Notes under the pieces: model-generated
The model's input: only the letters and a program-made list of their open reading frames with translations
What the model was told of the DNA's origin: nothing
Database searches by the model: none
Made by a program: the position numbers and the translations under genes
DNA from: Mucilaginibacter rubeus
GTDB lineage: Bacteria; Bacteroidota; Bacteroidia; Sphingobacteriales; Sphingobacteriaceae
Assembly (NCBI RefSeq): GCF_014643835.1
Contig: NZ_BMKD01000001.1
Location: forward strand, 620,001 to 684,000
DNA length: 64,000 nt
Reading direction: 5' to 3'
In this document: positions 1 to 7,701 of the stretch, piece by piece
Position numbering within the stretch: the first letter of the stretch is position 1
How the letters are laid out: each line of letters starts with the position of its first letter

Positions 1-1
1 A

Positions 2-436
2 GTTAACCTGGCGCCGAAGCCTCATTGGTTAAGCTGGGCACCTGATTGGATGTGGAGCTTCAAATTTCCGCACAACGTGAACGACGAAGGTGTGCAGATG
101 ATGGATTGCGTGGGTAAATTTTGCCATGAACTTCAATATCCGGTTTATCCAACCTCGTTTTACGAATCTGTAATTTGTTTATTACTGTTCTTTGTATTGT
201 GGAAAATAAGGCACATTTTTAAAGCTCCGGGCGTTTTGTTTGGTATATACATGATATTAGCAGGCGTTGAGCGTTTCTTTATTGAGCTCATCAGGGTTAA
301 TACAAAGTATGTTGTTGCGGGTGTTTCATTTACCCAGGCCGAAATGATCTCTGTGATCATGGTTTTAGGCGGTATTACACTTATTGTAACCGGATTAAAC
401 AAAGAAAAGAAAGCGCTGGGCACAACAAATGGCTGA
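2..436 (+). CDS. lgt: Prolipoprotein diacylglyceryl transferase, C-terminal part (5' end outside window)
   Basis: Lgt transfers a diacylglyceryl group from phosphatidylglycerol to the lipobox cysteine of prelipoproteins in the inner membrane. The frame is open from base 2, so this is the last 144 codons of a longer gene. Visible family features are a PTSFYES segment (Lgt proteins carry PTxxYE-like motifs), three hydrophobic segments, and ERFFIELIR between the last two, matching the conserved arginine/glutamate region. The ATG at position 50 is internal, not the start. The stop overlaps the ATG of the next gene by 8 bases, so the two are probably co-transcribed. Identification rests on motifs and topology; the N-terminal half cannot be checked here. 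Confidence 0.88.
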   Translation, partial: VNLAPKPHWLSWAPDWMWSFKFPHNVNDEGVQMMDCVGKFCHELQYPVYPTSFYESVICLLLFFVLWKIRHIFKAPGVLFGIYMILAGVERFFIELIRVNTKYVVAGVSFTQAEMISVIMVLGGITLIVTGLNKEKKALGTTNG

Positions 437-917
437 TAACAAATCAAAAGGCAGTTTAATCCATAACCAGGTATTCAGATTTGTAGTTTCGGCCGGTGCC
501 GGCTTTTTGGTGGATGTTTCGGCGTTTTATCTTTTTTACCACAACCTTTTAATACAGCATACTTATAGGATATTCGGGCTTACCGTTCGTAACTATACCG
601 TATCATTGGCATTGTCGTTTTTTATGGGCGTGGTAGTTAATTTTTTAATTACCCGTTACATGGTGTTCAATGAATCTAAATCGGCACCGCGCAAGCAGTT
701 TTTTCGCTTTGTAACGGTGGCTATAATTGGGTTCTTCGCTAACTTATCTGTTGTGAAAATATTGATCCAGGCATGCAGTTTTAACCCTACGGTAGCGCGG
801 ATCTCGGCGGCGCTAAGCCTGTTCTTCGCAAGTTTTTTTATTCATAAAGTTTTTTCATTTAGCCTCTCATTAAAACGTAACCATGCAAACAGCGAACATC
901 ATAAACCAGGTAATTGA
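429..917 (+). CDS. GtrA-family membrane protein
   Basis: A 162-residue protein with four hydrophobic segments, the size and layout of the GtrA family. Members are small four-helix membrane proteins proposed to move lipid-linked sugars or otherwise help surface-polysaccharide synthesis. Typical traits seen: an N-terminal stretch RFVVSAGAGFLVDVSAFYLF, a central NFLITRYMVF segment (the family usually has N-F-x-x-x-R-x-W/Y-x-F), and FFIHKVFSF near the end. It overlaps lgt by 8 bases and suhB by 35 bases, so translational coupling in a three-gene operon is likely. The exact substrate cannot be told from sequence. Confidence 0.8.
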   Translation: MADNKSKGSLIHNQVFRFVVSAGAGFLVDVSAFYLFYHNLLIQHTYRIFGLTVRNYTVSLALSFFMGVVVNFLITRYMVFNESKSAPRKQFFRFVTVAIIGFFANLSVVKILIQACSFNPTVARISAALSLFFASFFIHKVFSFSLSLKRNHANSEHHKPGN

Positions 918-1674
918 AGTTTCAAAACAGGCGGGTGATTTCATCAGGCAGGAACGTAAAGCATTTGATCCTGATAAGATAGAATATAAAGGCCTTAACG
1001 ATATGGTGTCCTACGTTGATAAAACCGCCGAAGAAACTATAGTAAAAGGCCTGAGCAAAATTTTGCCTGAAGCAGGGTTCATCACCGAAGAAAAGACAAC
1101 AACCAAAATAGGCGAGCGTTACAACTGGATCATTGACCCTCTGGATGGTACTACCAATTTCATTCATGGAGTACCCGCTTTTTCAGTAAGTATCGCGTTG
1201 AAAGAATATGATGAGCTGATAGCCGGTGTAATATATGAAATAAATCTTGATGAGTGTTTCTATGCCTGGAAAGATGCGCCCGCATACCTGAACGGCAAAG
1301 AGATCAGTGTAAGCAAAAACAACACAGTTGGCACCAGCTTATTGGCAACCGGTTTCCCATATTACGATTTTACAAAGCAGGCAGCCTATATCGAATTATT
1401 TACCGAGCTGATGCGCAGCAGTCATGGCTTGCGCCGTTTAGGTTCTGCAGCTGTTGACCTCGCTTATACTGCCTGCGGTCGTTTTGATGCTTTTTACGAG
1501 TATAACCTTAACGCCTGGGATGTGGCCGCCGGTATTGTGATTGTAAAACAAGCAGGAGGCGAAGTGGTGAACTTTAAAGGCGGTTCTGAGGTATTGGATA
1601 CCCGGGAGCTGTTGGCTACTAATAGTAGGATAACAGGGGAGATGTTGCAGGTAATTCAGAAGTATTTTAGGTAA
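883..1674 (+). CDS. suhB: Inositol monophosphatase family protein
   Basis: A 263-residue Mg-dependent, Li-sensitive phosphatase of the inositol monophosphatase/SuhB fold. It probably hydrolyses myo-inositol-1-phosphate or a related sugar phosphate in the cytoplasm. Metal-binding motifs are present: the glutamate of ITEEKT, the motif WIIDPLDGTTNF, and WDVAAG near residue 213. Length is normal. The ATG at 883 lies inside the preceding GtrA gene (35-base overlap) and gives a full N-terminus. The last 31 codons reappear in diverged form at 2167-2256, so the 3' end has been an insertion or recombination boundary. The symbol is a family name; the true substrate is not shown. Confidence 0.9.
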   Translation: MQTANIINQVIEVSKQAGDFIRQERKAFDPDKIEYKGLNDMVSYVDKTAEETIVKGLSKILPEAGFITEEKTTTKIGERYNWIIDPLDGTTNFIHGVPAFSVSIALKEYDELIAGVIYEINLDECFYAWKDAPAYLNGKEISVSKNNTVGTSLLATGFPYYDFTKQAAYIELFTELMRSSHGLRRLGSAAVDLAYTACGRFDAFYEYNLNAWDVAAGIVIVKQAGGEVVNFKGGSEVLDTRELLATNSRITGEMLQVIQKYFR

Positions 1675-1697
1675 TTGTTACTTTAACCCCAAATGTT

Positions 1698-2066
1698 ATG
1701 GATAAGTGGAAGCCCATATCTTTAGGAGAACTTTTTGACAAAATTCATAAGACAGAAGCTAATTTAAATGGAGACTTGTGGAATTTTTGGCAGTTAATTA
1801 AAGTTTATCCGACAAAGTGGATTGAAAATGAACTTGGTAACGAGGGGGGCGGATTTTGGGTTGTAGCAATTTGTGGAACAAAAGTTATTTGGTATAATGA
1901 TATTGAAGAAGGGTTCAATATTTCTAACTATAAGGTCTTTGGGGAAATTGACGGATATTATTGCAATCAAGACGAACTTAGTTGGTCGGTTATTAGATTG
2001 TTTAATTTGGTGAAATTTGGCGGAGATATCATTGGGCAGGCTGGTCCACCTCAATCGTTAGATTAG
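1698..2066 (+). CDS. Conserved-looking small soluble protein of unknown function
   Basis: I do not recognise a named family. The 122-residue product has no signal peptide or membrane segment and is rich in aromatic residues, with stretches such as GGGFWVVAICG, VIWYNDIEEGFN and YCNQDELSW. These look like a compact alpha/beta protein of the general kind seen among small bacterial immunity-like proteins, but that is only an impression. It begins 23 bases after suhB and is visibly AT-richer than its neighbours. It sits between the real suhB 3' end and a diverged duplicate of that end, so it appears to be acquired cargo. Start chosen at ATG 1698, the first in frame after suhB. Confidence 0.6.
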   Translation: MDKWKPISLGELFDKIHKTEANLNGDLWNFWQLIKVYPTKWIENELGNEGGGFWVVAICGTKVIWYNDIEEGFNISNYKVFGEIDGYYCNQDELSWSVIRLFNLVKFGGDIIGQAGPPQSLD

Positions 2067-2086
2067 TAGTATAAAAGAAGTCCTTC

Positions 2087-2125
2087 ACTCGTGACTTTCC
2101 TAATATCAAATTAATGTTCACGAGT
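2087..2125. repeat. 8-bp inverted repeat downstream of the 1698 gene
   Basis: ACTCGTGA at 2087-2094 pairs perfectly with TCACGAGT at 2118-2125 across a 23-base AT-rich loop, 20 bases after the stop of the preceding gene. No T-run follows closely, so a terminator role is weak. It could be an end structure of the inserted block. Confidence 0.4.
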
Positions 2126-2166
2126 ACACCGGGTTTTTCCCAACGCTACATACTCGCGCCAGTTGA

Positions 2167-2256
2167 GGCTCTGAAGTTTTGGATACCAGGGAACTGTTGG
2201 CTACTAATGGTAAGATAACAGGGGAGATGCTGGGGGTGATTGGAAAGTATTTATAA
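2167..2256 (+). pseudogene. Diverged duplicate of the suhB 3' end (29 codons plus stop)
   Basis: These 90 bases read in frame as GSEVLDTRELLATNGKITGE followed by MLGVIGKYL and a TAA stop. They match the last 31 codons of suhB (1582-1674) at about 72 of 87 aligned bases, with most differences at third codon positions. No start or upstream suhB sequence accompanies it. The simplest reading is the displaced end of a suhB allele left when the 1698-2150 block was inserted or exchanged. The synonymous-biased divergence says the two ends came from different, once-functional alleles rather than a fresh duplication. Confidence 0.85.
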
Positions 2257-2307
2257 GTAAGGGTACTTGTTTATCTTAGTTATTTTTTTTTATCTTAAAA
2301 CCTTATC

Positions 2308-3153
2308 ATGAACTTTAAAAATTACCGCAATTGTCAAGGTTTTGACCAACATCTGTCGTTGGTATGTGTTGCATTGATAGCTGTATTAATGAGTATGGGC
2401 TGTAGTTGCAATACACAACATAAAAGTGATAGGAAAACAATAATCACTGCTAAACGGAAACTAAATACCCAGACAGAAAAACAATCTTCTGTTGATTACA
2501 ATATGGTTTTTGACAATGCTATTGTAGATGGTACAAAAATAGAATTGCTCGAGATGGGCAAGCTTAGTATTCCTACGGGAAAGGTCGTTGCTTGCGATCC
2601 CCTTACTACTCCCAATCCCAAGCCTTTTACTAAAACCATCACACCCGGACAATATCCAGTTAAAATATATATAGCTAAGACTGAAAAGTCCGGAGATAGA
2701 TATGCAATTGCTAAATTGGAATTTAGTTCGGAAAAAGCAGATCGATGGATTCTTGCGACTCAGGATGGCGATGATATTTCTAAGTTGACAGATAAAGATG
2801 ATTTTTTAGGTTTTCCTGTTGATGCGGGTTTAGCATGTTTTTTTGATGATAAGGTCGGCCGGGAATATAGAAAATTTGAAAATGATTTAATGACAAAGCA
2901 TCCTGGGGGGAATATTTATGATGATTTTCTTGCCGCTGAATTCAAAAAGAATGCAAAAGAACCCAATAATCCAAATGATGCAGGAGATTGGGTGAATTTG
3001 AAAATTCCCAATACTAATGATAACATTGTGATGTTTCAATCAGGTTATGGTGATGGAACTTATCCTTCGTATTGGGGTGTTACTAAAAATAACAAAATAG
3101 TTTCATTGATAATTGACTTCCTTGTTTTGCCACTAAAATCAGAAAAAAAATAA
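2308..3153 (+). CDS. Putative lipoprotein of unknown function
   Basis: A 281-residue protein starting with a hydrophobic stretch (about residues 16-30) ending in MSMGC, a plausible lipobox with Cys32 as the lipidated residue. It would be exported and anchored to a membrane. The mature part is lysine- and aspartate-rich, has no motif I recognise, and ends with a hydrophobic tail VSLIIDFLVLPL. Base composition is AT-rich like the 1698 gene, and a strong terminator follows at 3254-3284. It lies just beyond the duplicated suhB end, so it may be native to the locus or part of the acquired block. Confidence 0.65.
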   Translation: MNFKNYRNCQGFDQHLSLVCVALIAVLMSMGCSCNTQHKSDRKTIITAKRKLNTQTEKQSSVDYNMVFDNAIVDGTKIELLEMGKLSIPTGKVVACDPLTTPNPKPFTKTITPGQYPVKIYIAKTEKSGDRYAIAKLEFSSEKADRWILATQDGDDISKLTDKDDFLGFPVDAGLACFFDDKVGREYRKFENDLMTKHPGGNIYDDFLAAEFKKNAKEPNNPNDAGDWVNLKIPNTNDNIVMFQSGYGDGTYPSYWGVTKNNKIVSLIIDFLVLPLKSEKK

Positions 3154-3253
3154 AGCTTTTTTCAATCACTCAAGAACCTATTGGGTATATAAATTATTTT
3201 GTTTTTAAGCTTCTGATAGTAAACGCTTCATTATAGATCTTTAGTGAAAATCC

Positions 3254-3284
3254 AAAGCCTTTCATTTTCATGAAAGGCTTTTTT
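3254..3284 (+). terminator. Rho-independent terminator
   Basis: AAAGCCTTTC and GAAAGGCTTT form a perfect 10-bp stem around an 8-base loop, followed by more T residues. It ends the lipoprotein transcript and sits between convergent genes, so it may also act on the minus-strand nfu gene. Confidence 0.85.
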
Positions 3285-3319
3285 GTAAACAATAGGGCTC
3301 GAACCTCCAATCTTCAATA

Positions 3320-3871
3320 TTATAAAGCTTCTGAAACCACCTCAGTAACTTCAGGCACCATACGCTTAAGCAGGTTTTCGATACCGGCTTTAAGTGTTAC
3401 GGTTGATGACGGGCAACCGCTGCATGAACCGCGAAGTTCAACAGTTACAACACCCTCGTTAAATGAGCGGTAAGAGATAGCGCCGCCATCCTGCTCAACA
3501 GCCGGGCGAACGTAATCATGCAGGATCTGCTGAATTTTCACTTCGGTTTCAGTGCCTTCAAAGTTTCCGGCTTCAGCTTCTTCCTCTAACTGGATCTTTA
3601 ACTCTGATTCGACGGCGCCTTTAACAAACTCTTTCATTATCGGCTCAACATCCGCCCAGTCGCTGCCTTCAGTTTTGGTAATGGTAACAAAATTGCTGGC
3701 AAAGAAAACACCATTTACAAACGAAAACTTGTACAGTTCCTTTGCAAAAGGTGAATGTTCGGCACTTTCCTTAGTAGGGAAGTCAACACTGCCATTAATA
3801 AGCAGTTTATTAACTATGAATTTCATAGTTGCCGGGTTCGGCGTTAATTCGGTATATACGTTGATGTTCAT
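3320..3871 (-). CDS. NifU-family iron-sulfur scaffold protein (Nfu type)
   Basis: A 183-residue Nfu-type protein thought to carry and deliver Fe-S clusters to client proteins in the cytoplasm. The N-terminal half (about 1-85) starts MNINVYTELTPNPATMKFIV, matching the Nfu_N domain. The C-terminal half is the NifU-like domain with the cluster-binding CSGC motif (Cys150 and Cys153) in GSCSGCPSS. Length and order match Nfu proteins. It is transcribed away from purB's end with a 216-base gap holding repeated words (3957-4086). No other isc/suf genes are nearby. Confidence 0.9.
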   Translation of the reverse strand: MNINVYTELTPNPATMKFIVNKLLINGSVDFPTKESAEHSPFAKELYKFSFVNGVFFASNFVTITKTEGSDWADVEPIMKEFVKGAVESELKIQLEEEAEAGNFEGTETEVKIQQILHDYVRPAVEQDGGAISYRSFNEGVVTVELRGSCSGCPSSTVTLKAGIENLLKRMVPEVTEVVSEAL

Positions 3872-3956
3872 CGTCTCGTGTTTTTATTCAATCTAATTAA
3901 CAAATTTAACTACCTTTTTTATTAAAAGCTACCCTAAACTTTGTTATGACATTTCT

Positions 3957-4086
3957 TTGATGTGACTTCCGATGTGCAGATGAGTAAATTTCAAATGTGC
4001 AGATTTCAGATGTGCAAATTGATGTATAATTAAAGCATCAAAAAATCATAATATAATTTGCACATCTGCACATTTGAAATCTGCAG
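3957..4086. repeat. Intergenic word repeat with an imperfect inverted repeat
   Basis: The nfu-purB gap is built from recurring words: GATGTGCAGAT, TTTCAAATGTGCAGATTTC, AGATGTGCAAATT, then in opposite orientation AATTTGCACATCTGCACATT and TGAAATCTGCAGATT. The left and right blocks are inverted copies, the right one lacking a 7-base unit, and could fold into a long hairpin. It carries no ORF. It resembles other word-like strings in gaps of this window (15.46, 48.8, 51.8, 54.2 and 61.9 kb). Confidence 0.7.
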
Positions 4087-4087
4087 A

Positions 4088-5431
4088 TTAAATACCAGTA
4101 TAGTTCAACGGCGTTATCTTTTTGATCTCATCTTTAATAGCATCACTTATATCTAACGTATCAACAAACTCTGCTATTGTGTTGGCGTTGATCTGCTGAT
4201 TGGTGCGGGTAAGATCTTTCAGGGCTTCGTAAGGGTTAGGGTAGCCCTCACGCCTTAATATGGTTTGGATGGCTTCTGCAACAACCGGCCAGTTAGCTTC
4301 CAGATCGGCATTAATGGCATCGGTATTCAATAACAGCTTGTTTAATCCCCTTACGGTTGATTTAATGGCGATCAATGTATGTGCAAAAGGTACACCGATG
4401 TTCCTTAATACGGTCGAGTCGGTAAGGTCGCGCTGTAACCTTGAAATTGGCAATTTGGCCGCAAGGTGCTCAAACAAAGCATTAGCGATGCCCAAGTTAC
4501 CTTCCGAATTTTCAAAATCGATAGGGTTAACCTTATGCGGCATGGCCGATGAGCCAACTTCGCCCGCTTTGATCTTTTGTTTAAAGTAGTTCATGGATAT
4601 GTAGGTCCACATATCACGGTCAAGATCAATCAGGATATTGTTAATGCGTTTCAAAGCATCACATTGTGCGGCAAAATTATCGTAGTGCTCAATTTGGGTA
4701 GTAAACTGCGAGCGTTTTAAACCCAATATTTCGTTCACAAAATGATTACCGAATGATTTCCAGTCCTTATCAGGATAGGCGATAAAGTGAGCGTTAAAAT
4801 TACCGGTAGCGCCACCAAACTTGGCTGAATTTGGAATAGGTTTTAGCAACTCAAGCTGGGCTTCCAAACGTTCAACAAATACCAGGATCTCTTTGCCTAA
4901 CCGGGTTGGAGAAGCTGGCTGGCCATGCGTATGCGCCAATAACGGAACATTTTCCCACTCGGCAGCAAATGCTTTCAGGATACTAATCAGGTTATTAATG
5001 GCAGGGTAGTAGCTGTTATTCAGAGCAAGCTTAAAGGTATATGGAATAGCAGTGTTGTTGATATCCTGAGAAGTAAGGCCAAAGTGGATAAACTCTTTGT
5101 AGGGCTCCAAACCTAATTTATCAAACTCTTTTTTAATGAAATATTCAACCGCTTTAACATCGTGATTTGTCGTTTTTTCAATCACTTTAATGCTTTCAGC
5201 GTCATCTTCCGAAAAAATCCTGTAAATATCGCGTAACTTTTCTGATAGATTTTTATCAAATGATTGTAACTGAGGTAGTGGATATTCGGCAAGTGCTATA
5301 AAATATTCTATCTCAACAAATACGCGGTACTTGATAAGGGCATATTCTGAAAAGTACGCGGCAAGTTCGGCGGTGGTGTTTCTATAACGGCCATCAATAG
5401 GCGAGATCGCTGAAAGTGGAGTAAGCGTCAT
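4088..5431 (-). CDS. purB: Adenylosuccinate lyase
   Basis: Catalyses two fumarate-releasing steps of purine synthesis: SAICAR to AICAR and adenylosuccinate to AMP. The 447-residue protein begins LTPLSAISPIDGRY, typical of the Escherichia coli-type PurB. It contains THGQPASPTRLGKE (catalytic histidine region) and the fumarase/aspartase superfamily signature GSSAMPHKVNP at about residues 291-301, which includes the catalytic serine loop. Length is normal. It is monocistronic as far as can be seen; its promoter must lie in the 204-base gap shared with the divergent TetR gene. Confidence 0.96.
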   Translation of the reverse strand: MTLTPLSAISPIDGRYRNTTAELAAYFSEYALIKYRVFVEIEYFIALAEYPLPQLQSFDKNLSEKLRDIYRIFSEDDAESIKVIEKTTNHDVKAVEYFIKKEFDKLGLEPYKEFIHFGLTSQDINNTAIPYTFKLALNNSYYPAINNLISILKAFAAEWENVPLLAHTHGQPASPTRLGKEILVFVERLEAQLELLKPIPNSAKFGGATGNFNAHFIAYPDKDWKSFGNHFVNEILGLKRSQFTTQIEHYDNFAAQCDALKRINNILIDLDRDMWTYISMNYFKQKIKAGEVGSSAMPHKVNPIDFENSEGNLGIANALFEHLAAKLPISRLQRDLTDSTVLRNIGVPFAHTLIAIKSTVRGLNKLLLNTDAINADLEANWPVVAEAIQTILRREGYPNPYEALKDLTRTNQQINANTIAEFVDTLDISDAIKDEIKKITPLNYTGI

Positions 5432-5585
5432 ATTAAAAGAGTGGTATAATTTTTTGCAAAGGTAATCATTTTTGATGTGCCATCGGCAGATTAAAAGCTT
5501 TGCAAATAAGCCACTACAACAAACAATAACTAACTGATGTTAAAAAAAGCAAATAAGTATTTGTAATGAAAAAGTAAAAATGAAT

Positions 5586-5613
5586 GGAAACTTTTTATTC
5601 AAAAAATGTTTCC
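5586..5613. promoter_or_regulatory. Large palindrome, likely TetR-type operator
   Basis: GGAAAC (5586-5591) and GTTTCC (5608-5613) flank a T-run/A-run core, giving a nearly symmetric 28-bp element. It ends directly before the TAGTTTTG box at 5615 and 22 bases before the TetR start. The position fits autorepression by the product of the next gene. Confidence 0.6.
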
Positions 5614-5614
5614 T

Positions 5615-5622
5615 TAGTTTTG
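5615..5622 (+). promoter_or_regulatory. Bacteroidetes -7 promoter box TAGTTTTG
   Basis: Matches the Bacteroidetes -7 consensus TAnnTTTG and lies 13 bases before the TetR ATG at 5636, so the transcript would have a very short leader. No clear -33 TTTG was found; the palindrome occupies that region. Confidence 0.5.
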
Positions 5623-5635
5623 ACCCGGAAAGTCA

Positions 5636-6247
5636 ATGAGTCAAACAGAAAGAATTATAAAAGGTGCTGAAGACCTGTTTTTAACGGCGGGGATTAAAAG
5701 TATCACGATGGATGATATAGCCAGGCACCTTGGCATGTCAAAAAAAACGATCTATCAATTTTTCAAGGACAAAAACGAATTAGTTGTTGCCCTTACAAAA
5801 AAGAAATTGAAGGAAGATGAGGATCAAATGAATGAGATTATCAGTAAATCAGCTAATGTGATTGAGGAGATGATCAACATGACCAAATGCTCAGAAGAGA
5901 TATTTTCAAGGATCAACCCGATTGTTATTCATGATTTGCAAAAATATCATGCTGAAGCCTGGGAAGACTTTCAAAGATTCAAGGCCGGGGTACTGATCCA
6001 AAAAATGGAAGAACTTTTAACTAAAGGCATGGGTCAGGGTTACATTCGTAAGGATATTGACGTAAAGATAATGGCACGGATGCGGGTTAACCAGGTGGAG
6101 TTGGGTTTTAACACTTCAATATTCCCGGTAACTGAATTTAGCCCCTGGAAGGTACAAGTTCAGTTTTTAGATCATTTTAACTATGGCATTTGTACGCTTG
6201 AGGGCTACAAGCTGCTTAACGAATATAAAAATATTAATAATGAATAA
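5636..6247 (+). CDS. TetR/AcrR-family regulator of the adjacent RND efflux operon
   Basis: A 203-residue one-component regulator. The N-terminal helix-turn-helix is clear: IKSITMDDIARHLGMSKKTI followed by YQFFKDKNELV (residues about 20-50). The remaining helical part would bind ligand and dimerise. It lies 80 bases upstream of, and in the same direction as, a TolC-adaptor-RND pump operon, a standard arrangement for a local efflux repressor. A palindrome just upstream (5586-5613) suggests it represses itself and possibly the pump. The inducing compound is unknown. Confidence 0.88.
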   Translation: MSQTERIIKGAEDLFLTAGIKSITMDDIARHLGMSKKTIYQFFKDKNELVVALTKKKLKEDEDQMNEIISKSANVIEEMINMTKCSEEIFSRINPIVIHDLQKYHAEAWEDFQRFKAGVLIQKMEELLTKGMGQGYIRKDIDVKIMARMRVNQVELGFNTSIFPVTEFSPWKVQVQFLDHFNYGICTLEGYKLLNEYKNINNE

Positions 6248-6327
6248 CCGGCTGCTGACACAAGGTTGTCAATAGCTAAAAGAAATTTGTATCAGTTTAA
6301 GTAAATCACTCAACCACAATATATATA

Positions 6328-7677
6328 ATGAAATATCTATTTTTTACGGCAACTGTATTTTGTGCCATAGCCTTTAAAAGCTACGCGCAGGAGGCGACGC
6401 CAAATGGACAAACCTATAACTTTACAGTTCAGGATTGTGTCAATTATGCTTACGAGCATCAAAGCGCAGTTGTGAACTCGGGTCTTGATATCAAAAGTGC
6501 GGAGTATAAGGTTAAAGAAACAACCGGCATTGGCTTACCACAAATCAGCGGCTCAGCCTCATTCCAGGATTATCTTAAAATACCAACCACGTTATTACCG
6601 GGTGAGTTTTTTGGAGCCCCTGGTACCTTTGTGCCGGTTAAATTTGGCGTAAAGTACCAATCAAACCTTGGTGTTAGTTTAAACCAGATCCTTTTTAACG
6701 GGAGTTATCTTGTTGGTTTAAAGGCTTCAAGAACATATCGTGAGCTTTCACAGCGTAATTATACCCGCTCAAAAATTGAAGCCAACGTTGCTGTCACCAA
6801 AGCATATTATCAGGTTTTGGTTAGCGACGAACAAATTAAACTATACGATGCTAATATAACCCAGTTAAAACAGCAGGTTGACCAAACCGTAGCACAAAAT
6901 AAGCAAGGCTTTGTTGAAAAAATTGATGTAGACCGCATTACTGTGCAATACAATAATTTAATAACTAACCGCGAAAACGTTGTACGTTCATTGGCTTTGA
7001 ACTATCAAATGCTGAAGTTTCAGATGGGAATGCCTGTTGATGAAAACCTTGTGTTGAAAGATAAGCTAAGCGACGTTAGCCTTGATAATAACGTTGCAGA
7101 AATGTCGGTAGATACAGGCTTTTACCATAATCGTATAGAGTACTCCTTGCAGGAAACTCAGAAAAAACTAAATGAGCTTGATCTGCAAAACAAAAAAACA
7201 ACTTATTTGCCAACATTAAGCGCGAATGGCAGCTATGCGGCATCATATCAGAATAATAATTTTAGTAAGCTTTACAGCCAGGTTTTTCCTTCAAGTTATA
7301 TCGGTTTAACGCTCAACGTTCCTATTTTCAGTGGCGGGCAAAGACTAAACCAGGTAAGACAGGCAAAAATTGAGGTGCAAAAATCAACAAACGACCTCGT
7401 AAACCTTAAAAATACGATAAATCTTGATGCAAAGGTGGCAACTGTGTCATACATTAATGGCTTACAATCACTTAATAATCAAAAACGTAACCAGGAGCTT
7501 GCACAGGAAGTACTGCGTGTATCAAAAGTAAAATATCAGCAGGGGGTAGGCTCAAGCATTGAGGTTACACAGGCTCAAACATCTCTTGAAGATGCCGATA
7601 ACAAATATATACAAGGTCTTTATGATGCCCTGGTTAGTAAAGTTGACCTTGACAAAGCTTACGGACGAATTAAATAA
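6328..7677 (+). CDS. TolC-family outer-membrane efflux protein
   Basis: The outer-membrane channel of the tripartite pump. The 449-residue protein has a signal peptide (MKYLFFTATVFCAIAFKSYA, cleavage before QEA) and then the usual OEP duplication: two long alpha-helical coiled halves alternating with beta-barrel strands, with QVRQAKIEVQKS and YQQGVGSSIEVTQAQTSLED in the helical part, as in TolC relatives. Length is typical. It is followed by the adaptor gene after 24 bases. ATG 6328 is the right start because it begins the signal peptide. Confidence 0.92.
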   Translation: MKYLFFTATVFCAIAFKSYAQEATPNGQTYNFTVQDCVNYAYEHQSAVVNSGLDIKSAEYKVKETTGIGLPQISGSASFQDYLKIPTTLLPGEFFGAPGTFVPVKFGVKYQSNLGVSLNQILFNGSYLVGLKASRTYRELSQRNYTRSKIEANVAVTKAYYQVLVSDEQIKLYDANITQLKQQVDQTVAQNKQGFVEKIDVDRITVQYNNLITNRENVVRSLALNYQMLKFQMGMPVDENLVLKDKLSDVSLDNNVAEMSVDTGFYHNRIEYSLQETQKKLNELDLQNKKTTYLPTLSANGSYAASYQNNNFSKLYSQVFPSSYIGLTLNVPIFSGGQRLNQVRQAKIEVQKSTNDLVNLKNTINLDAKVATVSYINGLQSLNNQKRNQELAQEVLRVSKVKYQQGVGSSIEVTQAQTSLEDADNKYIQGLYDALVSKVDLDKAYGRIK

Positions 7678-7701
7678 CAACACTAAACTCACTATATAAC
7701 A

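Noticed and set aside
3290-3312. GGTTCGAGCCC on the minus strand looks like the T-arm of a tRNA
   Set aside because: The bases around it cannot form a 5-bp T-stem or an acceptor stem, and no anticodon or D-arm follows. Treated as chance.
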